Shown here piece by piece: positions 1 to 6,339 of a stretch of DNA of 10,040 bases. This stretch comes from Flavobacterium psychrophilum. Lineage in GTDB: Bacteria > Bacteroidota > Bacteroidia > Flavobacteriales > Flavobacteriaceae. Within the stretch, counting starts at the first letter, position 1, and each line of letters opens with the position of its first letter. Where the stretch lies: contig CAMBHH010000124.1 in assembly GCA_945866505.1 (NCBI GenBank), positions 1 through 10,040 on the forward strand, written 5' to 3'. The notes under the pieces are model-generated. The model did no database searches. It was not told the origin of the DNA and was given only the letters and a program-made list of their open reading frames with translations. Position numbers and translations under genes: made by a program.

Positions 1-84
1 ATCATTATATTTACTTTGTCGATAATCTCTTTTTATTACCTGATTTATCCTTTTATTGTTCACAAAAAAACACCCGCAACATAA
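1..84 (+). CDS. C-terminal end of a membrane protein (possibly SpoIIM family), 5' partial
   Basis: The first 27 codons of the window are an open frame ending in TAA at 82-84. The visible tail is one very hydrophobic stretch (about residues 1-20 of the fragment) followed by a short basic end, HKKTPAT. This is what the last membrane helix and cytoplasmic tail of an inner-membrane protein look like. The stop overlaps the next gene's ATG by one base (TAATG), so the two are probably translationally coupled. The SpoIIM idea comes only from context: in Bacteroidetes, genes for RDD-domain and SpoIIM-like membrane proteins often sit beside DUF4129, DUF4350, MoxR and DUF58 genes. The fragment is too short to show any family motif, so the frame is more certain than the identity. 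Confidence 0.5.
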   Translation: MIIFTLSIISFYYLIYPFIVHKKTPAT

Positions 85-1040
85 TGTTTGATCTCTACAA
101 AAAGCGCGATTTAAGTGCCAATTTCTCCGATACCACAACTTTTTTTAAAACTTTTGGAAAGCATTACTTCAAAAACTATTTAGTCATTAACGGAATATTC
201 TTGATGGTATTGGTGGTTTTAATTTATTTCATTTCCAAAGTGTATATGGAAGTCCTTTTCTCTGGAATTTCTAATGCGCAGAATAATCCAAATTACCTGA
301 TGGCTTATTTCAACAATAATATTTTCTTAATAATTGTAGGTTTTGCGACTACGTTTCTGCTAATTGTCATTTTATCGATGCTCAACATTAGTTTTCCTGT
401 TATTTATTTGAAACTTGTAGAAAAAACAAATGGCGGTACTTTTTCAATCAAAGAAATCACAAACGGTTTGAAAGCCAATGTTGGAAAAATGATTGTGTTT
501 TTTCTGGGAATTTTGTTCATCATAATGCCACTTGCCTTCATCATTTTTGGTTTACTTTTTTTACTTTGTTTTATACTCATTGGGATTCCGCTGATTTTTA
601 TTGTTGGCTCAGCATTCATTTCTTGGATTACGTTAGCTTACTATGAATATATTCTAAAAAACGTGGGCTTTTTTACCGCATTGTCCAATAGTTTTAGTCT
701 GGTAAAACAACAATTTTGGACGATTGTCGGAACCACATTTCTTATGATGATGCTGGTCCAAATCATTCAAGGATTTATCACGATGATTCCTTATGTAATC
801 AGTATGATTTGGATGTTTGTTTCTACCAAAAACCTTCAAGAAACTGGCTCACGAACCGAAACTTTTTCTACTATGGGAATTATTTTCGCAGTGATAATGG
901 TCTTTTCCGTCCTTTTGAGTTACATTTTCAACAATTTTATTCTCATCAATCAAGGACTTATATATTATAGTTTGCAGGAAGAAAAAGAAAATAATTCTAC
1001 CAAAAGTCAAATCGATTTAATAGGAACCGACTTTGAATAA
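84..1040 (+). CDS. Multi-pass inner-membrane protein of unknown function in MoxR/DUF58 cluster
   Basis: This 318-aa protein is mostly hydrophobic. Likely membrane segments lie near residues 33-55, 76-105, 135-190 (long enough for two or three helices), 210-245 and 265-295, giving about six or seven passes. The first 30 residues are polar and basic (MFDLYKKRDLS), as is the last stretch (EEKENNSTKSQ), which suggests both ends are cytoplasmic. I see no catalytic motif, signal peptide or recognisable domain. It broadly resembles membrane proteins made only of helical bundles, such as DUF4013-like or GPDPase-membrane-domain-like proteins, but I cannot assign a family. Its ATG overlaps the stop of the upstream gene by one base, and its own end overlaps the next gene by eight. 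It is therefore almost certainly made together with the DUF4129 and DUF4350 proteins and may be the membrane core of the same assembly. Confidence 0.85.
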   Translation: MFDLYKKRDLSANFSDTTTFFKTFGKHYFKNYLVINGIFLMVLVVLIYFISKVYMEVLFSGISNAQNNPNYLMAYFNNNIFLIIVGFATTFLLIVILSMLNISFPVIYLKLVEKTNGGTFSIKEITNGLKANVGKMIVFFLGILFIIMPLAFIIFGLLFLLCFILIGIPLIFIVGSAFISWITLAYYEYILKNVGFFTALSNSFSLVKQQFWTIVGTTFLMMMLVQIIQGFITMIPYVISMIWMFVSTKNLQETGSRTETFSTMGIIFAVIMVFSVLLSYIFNNFILINQGLIYYSLQEEKENNSTKSQIDLIGTDFE

Positions 1041-1794
1041 ATTCTCTATAATACTACTTTTTTTATTTAGTTTCAATGTTGGAGCTCAGGATTCATTGGC
1101 TGTAACCAAAAAAGAAAAAATCGTTTTTACCGAAAAAGACATCGTCGTCGATTCGGCATTTGTAACGTTAAAACCTTTTGCCAAAAATTACAAAAAGAAG
1201 TACACAGAGCCAGCATTTATCTACGAATTCAAAACGCCCGAAAAAAATGCTTGGGATCGTTTTAAAGAATGGTTGGCTAATTTTTTTAAAAATTTATTCA
1301 GTTTTACCGATAGCAAGTCGGCGTTGAATTTTGTGGATATTTTGCTCAAAGTTATCGCAATTTTAATTGTCGTTGCAGTAATTTATATGATTGTAAAAGC
1401 CATAATGAACAAAGAAGGACAATGGATTTTTGGCAAAAACTCCGATAGAAAAATTATTAATTATGACGAAATCGAAAAAAATCTTCATTTGGTTGACTTC
1501 GAAAAACTTATTCAAAAAAGTCTAGAATCGGGTGAAAACCGATTGACCATTCGTTACTATTACCTTTGGCTGCTCAAGAAAATGTCCGAAAAACAAATCA
1601 TCGAATGGGATGTCGAAAAGACCAACTCGGATTATCTGTATGAAATAAAAAACGAAAGACAAAAAGAAGATTTTGCCTATTTGTCCTATTTGTACAACAA
1701 CATTTGGTACGGTGAATTCGAACTGGACGAGAACACTTTTACAAAAGCCAGAAACGCTTTCGAAAAATCAATAAAAAAAATCAACAATGGATAA
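1033..1794 (+). CDS. DUF4129 domain protein, single-pass membrane, TTG start
   Basis: The frame encodes 253 aa. Residues 1-19 (MNKFSIILLFLFSFNVGAQ) form a clear signal peptide of flavobacterial type. An extracytoplasmic part follows to about residue 95, including an amphipathic aromatic stretch near 74-93 (WDRFKEWLANFF). A transmembrane helix lies at about 101-124, then a cytoplasmic C-terminal region. Residues about 155-245 match DUF4129 features: an RYYYLWLLKKM helix, TNSDYLYEI, and a late WYGEFEL motif. The start is TTG at 1033. An in-frame stop at 1021-1023 bounds the frame, no ATG or GTG lies between it and TTG, and the signal peptide begins directly at that TTG. It overlaps the upstream gene by eight bases and the DUF4350 gene by eight. 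DUF4129 proteins commonly accompany DUF4350, MoxR and DUF58 genes. Their biochemical role is unknown; the cytoplasmic domain could contact the ATPase. Confidence 0.85.
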   Translation: MNKFSIILLFLFSFNVGAQDSLAVTKKEKIVFTEKDIVVDSAFVTLKPFAKNYKKKYTEPAFIYEFKTPEKNAWDRFKEWLANFFKNLFSFTDSKSALNFVDILLKVIAILIVVAVIYMIVKAIMNKEGQWIFGKNSDRKIINYDEIEKNLHLVDFEKLIQKSLESGENRLTIRYYYLWLLKKMSEKQIIEWDVEKTNSDYLYEIKNERQKEDFAYLSYLYNNIWYGEFELDENTFTKARNAFEKSIKKINNG

Positions 1795-2986
1795 AACGCT
1801 AAAAATCTACATCGCCCTTTTGGTGTTGCTAATTGCGGCTATTGTTGTAATCGACAGCAATCGCCCAAAACCAATTGATTGGACACCCACTTTTTCTCTC
1901 AAAGACAAAATTCCTTACGGTATGTTTGTTTTCAACTGGGAGATTGAATCATTTTTGAAAGGTCAAAAAATTCAGAGATTCACCACTACGCCGTATGAAT
2001 ATTTCGACAGTAAATTTGATTATGACACGCTTGTAAATGATTACCGTGTAAAAGGAACATTTCTCAGCATCTCCAAAATGGCCAATTTTGACGAAGCATC
2101 CATTACTGAAATGTGCACGTTTGTCAATCACGGCAACAATGCGTTTATCAGTTCCGAAATGATTCCAAACTCTTTGCTAGACAGTTTGAATCTAAAGATG
2201 GACAGCGAATACAAATTTTCGGACAGCATTTACAATTGGGTCGCCAACAAAAAACTAGGCAACCAGAAATACAAAATCACCGAAGGCGTCAACAACAATT
2301 ATTTTTCCAAAATCGACACGCTGAACACCACTGTTTTGGGCTATCAGAATGGTGATAGTACTAGAGTGAATTTCATAAAAGTGGACTATAAAAGTGGCGT
2401 TTTTTACTTACATACTCAACCCGTGGCATTTACCAATTTTCATTTATTGAAAGGAAATCATTACGAATATGCCGAAAAAGTCTTGTCATACATCCCTAAA
2501 GGAGAAGTGTTTTGGGGAATCCAAAATCAAACTGGAGAAGTTATTTCAGATTCGCCAATGCGTTATATTTTGAGTCAACCCGCACTAAAATGGGCTTGGT
2601 ACATTTTCTTGATTGGAATGCTTGTTTTTATATTTTTCAATGCCAAACGAAAACAAAGAATTGTTCCCATTATCAAACCACTGGCCAACACCACAGTCGA
2701 TTTTACGAAAACCATCGGAAATTTGTATTACCAAGAAGGCGATCACAATAACATTATTGATAAAAAAATCATCTATTTTCTAGAAAAAGTTCGAAACGAA
2801 TACTTGATTGAAACCCTTAGATTGGACGACGATTTCATCAAAAAATTACACCATAAATCAGGAAAAGATTTAGAAGACATTCAAAATGTGGTGTCTTTGA
2901 TAAACGCCTATCGAAAAAACAATTATATCAGTATCGAAGACGATTTGCTGCAAATTAATAATGCTATTGAAAAAGTGGTGAATTAA
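1787..2986 (+). CDS. DUF4350 domain membrane protein
   Basis: This 399-aa protein begins with an uncleaved-looking membrane anchor (residues about 4-23). A large soluble part lies at about 24-268, a second helix at about 269-287 (starting WAWYIFLIGM), and a charged cytoplasmic tail at 288-399. The N-terminal soluble region has DUF4350 character: a proline-rich start (NRPKPIDWTPTFS), then segments such as PYGMFVFNWEI, TFLSISKMANFDEA and MCTFVNHGNNAFISSEMIP. These fit the Rossmann-like GATase-type fold proposed for this family, although no catalytic triad is evident to me. The topology puts the main domain outside the membrane and the tail inside, where it could meet the MoxR ATPase. ATG at 1787 overlaps the DUF4129 stop by eight bases. 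It is the last gene of the tightly overlapped block; the spacer after it carries repeats. The family role is unproven. Confidence 0.85.
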   Translation: MDKTLKIYIALLVLLIAAIVVIDSNRPKPIDWTPTFSLKDKIPYGMFVFNWEIESFLKGQKIQRFTTTPYEYFDSKFDYDTLVNDYRVKGTFLSISKMANFDEASITEMCTFVNHGNNAFISSEMIPNSLLDSLNLKMDSEYKFSDSIYNWVANKKLGNQKYKITEGVNNNYFSKIDTLNTTVLGYQNGDSTRVNFIKVDYKSGVFYLHTQPVAFTNFHLLKGNHYEYAEKVLSYIPKGEVFWGIQNQTGEVISDSPMRYILSQPALKWAWYIFLIGMLVFIFFNAKRKQRIVPIIKPLANTTVDFTKTIGNLYYQEGDHNNIIDKKIIYFLEKVRNEYLIETLRLDDDFIKKLHHKSGKDLEDIQNVVSLINAYRKNNYISIEDDLLQINNAIEKVVN

Positions 2987-3014
2987 TTATGAATTAAAAA
3001 TTATGAATTAGAAA
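2987..3014 (+). repeat. 14-nt tandem duplication just after the DUF4350 gene
   Basis: Two adjacent 14-base units, ttatgaattaaaaa and ttatgaattagaaa, match at 13 of 14 positions and begin at the base after the DUF4350 stop codon. A shortened third piece (ttaaaaattt) follows. Such A/T-rich 'ttatgaatta' spacers are, from memory, common between genes in Flavobacterium. No promoter or terminator is evident in it. Confidence 0.7.
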
Positions 3015-3034
3015 TTAAAAATTTAACCAAAAAT

Positions 3035-3094
3035 TAATCTGTGACACGAGACCAAAGGTCGAACTGGCGAAGCAAAATCAGTGTAATCTGTGGC
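3035..3094 (+). repeat. Intergenic 'aatctgtg' repeat, about 60 bp, before the MoxR gene
   Basis: The element is bounded by two direct copies of aatctgtg (3036-3043 and 3085-3092). Between them lies a more GC-rich core with a small hairpin, gacc-aaa-ggtc at 3050-3060. Its right end (aaatcagtgtaatctgtggc, 3075-3094) closely resembles the right arm of the inverted-repeat element at 6242-6260 (aaatctgtgaatctgtggc), so the two are probably members of one dispersed family. The ATPase start codon follows 16 bases later, so the repeat is probably part of that gene's 5' leader. No protein-coding role is visible. Confidence 0.65.
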
Positions 3095-3110
3095 TAAAAA
3101 AACCAAAAAT

Positions 3111-4118
3111 ATGGAAGAAATAAACAACCCTGAAAATCAAACCGAAAACGTAAATTTTCAATCTAGAATCAATTTAGAACCGCTTTTGCAAAGCATCAAC
3201 ACCATCAAACAGGAATTGGGAACTGTTATCGTGGGACAAAGCAAAATGATTGACCAATTGCTGGTTGCCATTTTGTCTAACGGTCACGTTTTGCTAGAAG
3301 GCGTTCCTGGTGTAGCCAAAACTATTACGGCAAAATTGCTGTCCAAAACCCTGAACATTGGCTTCAGCCGAATTCAATTTACGCCTGATTTGATGCCTTC
3401 GGACATTCTGGGAACCTCAGTTTTCGACTTGAAAAAATCAGAATTCGAATTCAAAAAAGGGCCTATTTTTTCGAATTTGATATTGATTGATGAAATCAAT
3501 CGAGCGCCTGCAAAAACCCAAGCCGCCCTTTTTGAAGTGATGGAAGAACGCCAAATCACCATTGATGGCACAACTTATATTTTGGACACACCTTTTCTAG
3601 TCATTGCAACCCAAAACCCAATCGAACAAGAAGGAACCTATCGTTTGCCAGAAGCTCAATTAGACCGTTTTCTTTTCAAAATCTCCATCGATTATCCAAA
3701 AATGGACGAGGAAATCCTTATTATCCAAAGAGAACATTTACTCCAAAATCAAGGCAAACTCGACAACATCAAAACGGTGCTTTCTTCGGAGGAAATCAAG
3801 CAATATCAAGCCTTGGTCAAACAAATTATCGTCGAACAAAACTTACTGGAATACATTGCCAAAATCGTAATAAACACTCGTGAAAATGCCTTTTTGTATT
3901 TGGGTGCGTCGCCTCGTGCTTCAATTGCTATCTTGAATGCTGCCAAAGGTTTTGCAGCAATTCGTGGACGTGATTTTGTAACGCCAGAAGATATTAAAGA
4001 AGCTGCGATTCCTGTGTTGCAACACCGAGTTATCGTGACGCCAGAACGTGAAATGGAAGGCATTACCAGTATAGAAATTATCAAACAGATATTGGAAAGT
4101 GTGGAAATTCCGAGGTAA
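3111..4118 (+). CDS. MoxR-family AAA+ ATPase
   Basis: This 335-aa protein shows the whole AAA+ set in order. Walker A is GVPGVAKT (residues 64-71), Walker B LILIDEINRAP (about 123-133, D127 and E128), sensor 1 ATQNP (N169), arginine finger LDRF (R186), and sensor 2 GASPRA (R269) in the C-terminal lid. GVPGVAKT, DEINRAP and the EERQ segment are hallmarks of the MoxR group. These soluble ATPases are thought to act as chaperone-like machines that mature or insert cofactors in partner proteins with a VWA fold. I chose ATG at 3111. A GTG at 3090 would add seven residues (MAKKTKN), but it lies inside the repeat at 3035-3094, and the ATG fits the usual family N-terminus. The usual DUF58 partner is 681 bases downstream, separated by an extra gene. 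The secreted-protein gene follows after only ten bases and is likely co-transcribed. All catalytic residues are present, so the enzyme should be active. Confidence 0.95.
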   Translation: MEEINNPENQTENVNFQSRINLEPLLQSINTIKQELGTVIVGQSKMIDQLLVAILSNGHVLLEGVPGVAKTITAKLLSKTLNIGFSRIQFTPDLMPSDILGTSVFDLKKSEFEFKKGPIFSNLILIDEINRAPAKTQAALFEVMEERQITIDGTTYILDTPFLVIATQNPIEQEGTYRLPEAQLDRFLFKISIDYPKMDEEILIIQREHLLQNQGKLDNIKTVLSSEEIKQYQALVKQIIVEQNLLEYIAKIVINTRENAFLYLGASPRASIAILNAAKGFAAIRGRDFVTPEDIKEAAIPVLQHRVIVTPEREMEGITSIEIIKQILESVEIPR

Positions 4119-4128
4119 TAAAATTCAA

Positions 4129-4716
4129 ATGAAAAAATCCTTAATTTATGTAATTTTTATATTGATATCATTGTCAGTTTTTAGCCAAGAAAGAGACGCA
4201 ACAATCCTTTTTAATGATTGTACATCTATTAAAGGTTTTGGCGAAATTAAAAATGAAAAGATTTATTTTAGAGTTGATTTAAAAGACGATAAAAGTGAAT
4301 GGAAATCTGATATGGCGAAAGGATTGATTTTTACTGGCTATGGATTTTCTGAAAAATATATATTTGTAAAACCTGACAAATATTCTAAACCAATTTTAAT
4401 GGAAGTTATAGAAGAAGGAAATGTAAATTTATATAAGAAGTCGTCGTATGGTCTAAAATTTAATGGTATTAACATTTATAAAGACGGAGTAAGTCCTAAC
4501 GCAGATTATACTTTTTCAAGTGCATTGTACGTAAAAAGAGCTAACGAGGAAAGTGCTACTGAACTAACATTTAGTTTCAAAAGTAGATCCTTAAGATATT
4601 TCTCAGATTGTCAAATTATAATTGACAAAATTAAAAAAAGAGAATTTAAAGCTGATACAATTACCGAAATGGTATATTATTATAATGATTATTGTGGAAA
4701 AGAAAATGAAGATTAA
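4129..4716 (+). CDS. Small secreted protein of unknown function between MoxR and DUF58 genes
   Basis: The frame encodes 195 aa starting MKKSLIYVIFILISLSVFSQ, a signal peptide probably cut near residue 19 or 20. No lipobox is present. The mature part is soluble and probably beta-rich through the middle, with three cysteines (C31, C161, C189). The C-terminal segment YFSDCQIIIDKIKKREFK followed by EMVYYYNDYC resembles, from memory, an uncharacterised family of exported Bacteroidetes proteins with a 'YF.DC...I.KI..KEFK' ending. I cannot name a function. I chose ATG at 4129, ten bases after the MoxR stop; a GTG at 4099 would overlap moxR and put polar residues before the signal peptide. The gene is poorer in G+C than its operon neighbours (hand counts of 15, 16 and 19 G+C per 60 in three sampled lines, against 24-26 in lines of the ATPase and DUF58 genes). 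With its odd position, this suggests a later insertion into the cluster. Confidence 0.85.
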   Translation: MKKSLIYVIFILISLSVFSQERDATILFNDCTSIKGFGEIKNEKIYFRVDLKDDKSEWKSDMAKGLIFTGYGFSEKYIFVKPDKYSKPILMEVIEEGNVNLYKKSSYGLKFNGINIYKDGVSPNADYTFSSALYVKRANEESATELTFSFKSRSLRYFSDCQIIIDKIKKREFKADTITEMVYYYNDYCGKENED

Positions 4717-4727
4717 TCGACTATAAC

Positions 4728-4760
4728 AACTTTCTCAAAGTTTTGAACTTTGACAAAGTT
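4728..4760 (+). repeat. 33-nt near-perfect hairpin made of two AACTTTnnnAAAGTT units
   Basis: Two 15-base palindromic units (4728-4742 and 4746-4760), each AACTTT-nnn-AAAGTT, flank a central ttg. The whole 33 bases fold into one hairpin with 14 of 15 possible pairs (one C-C mismatch, 4734 with 4754) and a 3-base loop. Each unit can also fold alone. It starts 11 bases after the stop of the secreted-protein gene and ends 39 bases before the DUF58 start. No T-run follows on the + strand, so a classic intrinsic terminator is not supported. It could act as a transcript-processing or stability element, or be a dispersed palindromic repeat. Confidence 0.75.
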
Positions 4761-4799
4761 TAAAAACCTTAATTCTCAAGTTTCCAAAATCTAAAAATT

Positions 4800-6131
4800 A
4801 TGAAACTACTAAAAAACCTATACATCAACAATTTCTTTTTCTATGCGCTTTTGGGCGTGGTGGGATTGTTTGTTTTGGCCTTTATATTTTCTGCCTTGTA
4901 CAACGCTACATGGTATATTTTGTTGATGATATTGACTTTTTTGGTTTTGGATTTCTTGATTTTGTTTTTCACCAAAAACGGTATCGAAGGCAGTCGAATG
5001 ATGCCCGAAAAATTGTCCAATGGCGATGAAAACGAAATACGAGTTGGTATCAAAAACTATTATACTTTCCCGATTTCGGTGAAAATAATTGACGAAATTC
5101 CATTCCAGTTTCAGGTGCGAAATTTTGAAATCAAGCAAAAAATAAAAGCTTCTACCGAAAAAGAAATCCAATATTATTTGCGTCCAACGGAGCGTGGCGA
5201 ATATGTTTTCGGGAATTTGAATGTGTATGTTGCTTCGCCTTTGTTTTTAATTTCGAGACGATTTCAATTCGATAATCACAGAATGGTACCAACTTATCCG
5301 TCGTACATTCAGTTGCGAAAATACAGTTTGATGGCTTTTTCCAACAATTTGTTTCAATATGGCATCAAGAAAATCAGGAGAATTGGCCACACGATGGAGT
5401 TCGAGCAAATCAAAGAATACAATCAAGGCGACGACGTTAGAACTTTGAATTGGAAAGCCACAGCCAAGAAAAATGCTTTGATGGTCAATCAATTTCAGGA
5501 CGAAAAATCGCAATCGGTTTATATGATAATCGACAAAGGCCGTGTAATGAAAATGCCTTTCAACGGATTGAGTTTATTGGATTATGCCATCAACGCCACC
5601 TTGGTTTTATCGAATGTCATTTTGAAAAAACAAGACAAAGCCGGAATGTTTGCCTTTTCGAAAAAAGTAGAAAATCGTGTTTTTGCCGAAAGACGTGCTT
5701 CGCAAATGCATAAAATTCTGGAAACCTTGTACAACATAAAAACCGATTTTTTCGAAAGTGATTTCAGCCGTTTGTACACCGATATCAAGAAAAATATCAA
5801 TCAAAGAAGTTTGATTATTTTATATACCAACTTCGAAACAATGGACGGTTTACATCGGCAACTGCCCTATTTGAAAGGAATTGCTAAAAACCATTTGTTG
5901 GTTGTGGTTTTCTTTCAAAACACCGAACTAAACGAACTCATCAACAAAAAAGCCGAGAACATTCAAGAAGTGTATGACAAAGTTATCGCCGAAAAATTCT
6001 CCTTCGAAAAACGATTAATCGTCAACGAACTCAAGAAATACGGCATTTATTCTGTGCTAACCCAACCTGAAAATCTGACTTTGGATACTATTAATAAATA
6101 TTTGGAAATCAAGGCGAGAGGGATTTTGTAA
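4800..6131 (+). CDS. DUF58 domain protein, membrane-anchored MoxR partner
   Basis: This 443-aa protein starts with two adjacent membrane helices (about residues 10-33 and 36-57). A beta-rich extension follows (about 60-190), then the DUF58 core. The signature runs through about residues 198-225: EFEQIKEYNQGDDVRTLNW and then KATAKK. A VWA-like segment follows, SVYMIIDKGRVM, with D245 at the first metal-site position. The serines of a classic DxSxS motif are absent, which I believe is usual for this branch. The C-terminal part (SLIILYTNFETMDG and LLVVVFFQNTELNEL) fits later strands of the same fold. DUF58 genes usually directly follow moxR genes, and the proteins are thought to be partners of the ATPase. 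Here the pair is split by the gene at 4129-4716. ATG at 4800 is the only start that keeps the first helix. No promoter is evident in the 83-base spacer, so read-through from moxR is likely. Confidence 0.93.
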   Translation: MKLLKNLYINNFFFYALLGVVGLFVLAFIFSALYNATWYILLMILTFLVLDFLILFFTKNGIEGSRMMPEKLSNGDENEIRVGIKNYYTFPISVKIIDEIPFQFQVRNFEIKQKIKASTEKEIQYYLRPTERGEYVFGNLNVYVASPLFLISRRFQFDNHRMVPTYPSYIQLRKYSLMAFSNNLFQYGIKKIRRIGHTMEFEQIKEYNQGDDVRTLNWKATAKKNALMVNQFQDEKSQSVYMIIDKGRVMKMPFNGLSLLDYAINATLVLSNVILKKQDKAGMFAFSKKVENRVFAERRASQMHKILETLYNIKTDFFESDFSRLYTDIKKNINQRSLIILYTNFETMDGLHRQLPYLKGIAKNHLLVVVFFQNTELNELINKKAENIQEVYDKVIAEKFSFEKRLIVNELKKYGIYSVLTQPENLTLDTINKYLEIKARGIL

Positions 6132-6140
6132 ATTAAAATA

Positions 6141-6260
6141 GCCGCAGATTCACAGATTTTAATAATGTACTTGTGAAAATAAACAAGACTGACAAAAAAA
6201 TCAGTGCTTCCAATAATCAAAAAATCTATTTATAAAAAAATAAATCTGTGAATCTGTGGC
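6141..6260 (+). repeat. 120-bp inverted-repeat intergenic element
   Basis: The left arm gccgcagattcacagattt (6141-6159) and right arm aaatctgtgaatctgtggc (6242-6260) are inverted copies that match at 18 of 19 positions. The right arm is itself two tandem copies of aatctgtg (6243-6250, 6251-6258). The interior is A/T-rich and holds a small hairpin, actga-caaaaaaa-tcagt (6188-6205). No reading frame worth calling lies inside. Both flanks are A-rich, so a target duplication cannot be judged. The layout suggests a small non-autonomous, MITE- or REP-like element. The arms may also fold in the 3' end of the DUF58 transcript. Confidence 0.7.
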
Positions 6261-6288
6261 AAAACAACATTAGAGTTTGCTTTGCTGA

Positions 6289-6318
6289 TTTGCGTTTTAA
6301 AAAAAGGTGGTAACTTTG
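6289..6318 (+). promoter_or_regulatory. Flavobacterial-type promoter for the RNA methyltransferase gene
   Basis: TTTG at 6289-6292 and TAACTTTG at 6311-6318 are 18 bases apart. This fits the Bacteroidetes consensus TTTG / TAnnTTTG, with the second box matching at every specified position. Transcription would begin near 6325, about 15 bases before the ATG. It lies just downstream of the inverted-repeat element and implies that the methyltransferase gene is transcribed separately from the MoxR cluster. Confidence 0.7.
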
Positions 6319-6339
6319 AAACATTTCGAATAATTTACA

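Noticed and set aside
3090..3110. GTG at 3090 as the start of the MoxR ATPase
   Set aside because: The codon is part of a dispersed repeat, and ATG at 3111 gives a more natural N-terminus.
4099..4128. GTG at 4099 as the start of the secreted protein
   Set aside because: It would overlap moxR by 20 bases and add MWKFRGNKIQ before an otherwise clean signal peptide that starts at ATG 4129.
4818..5171. Open 117-codon frame on the minus strand inside the DUF58 gene
   Set aside because: It lies fully opposite a confidently identified gene, has low-complexity content and shows no domain.
6188..6205. Intrinsic terminator after the DUF58 gene
   Set aside because: The stem has only five pairs and no T-run follows it on the + strand.
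6243..6258. Tandem aatctgtg copies as a possible CRISPR-like array
   Set aside because: The units are only eight bases, directly adjacent and without spacers, and no cas gene is near.
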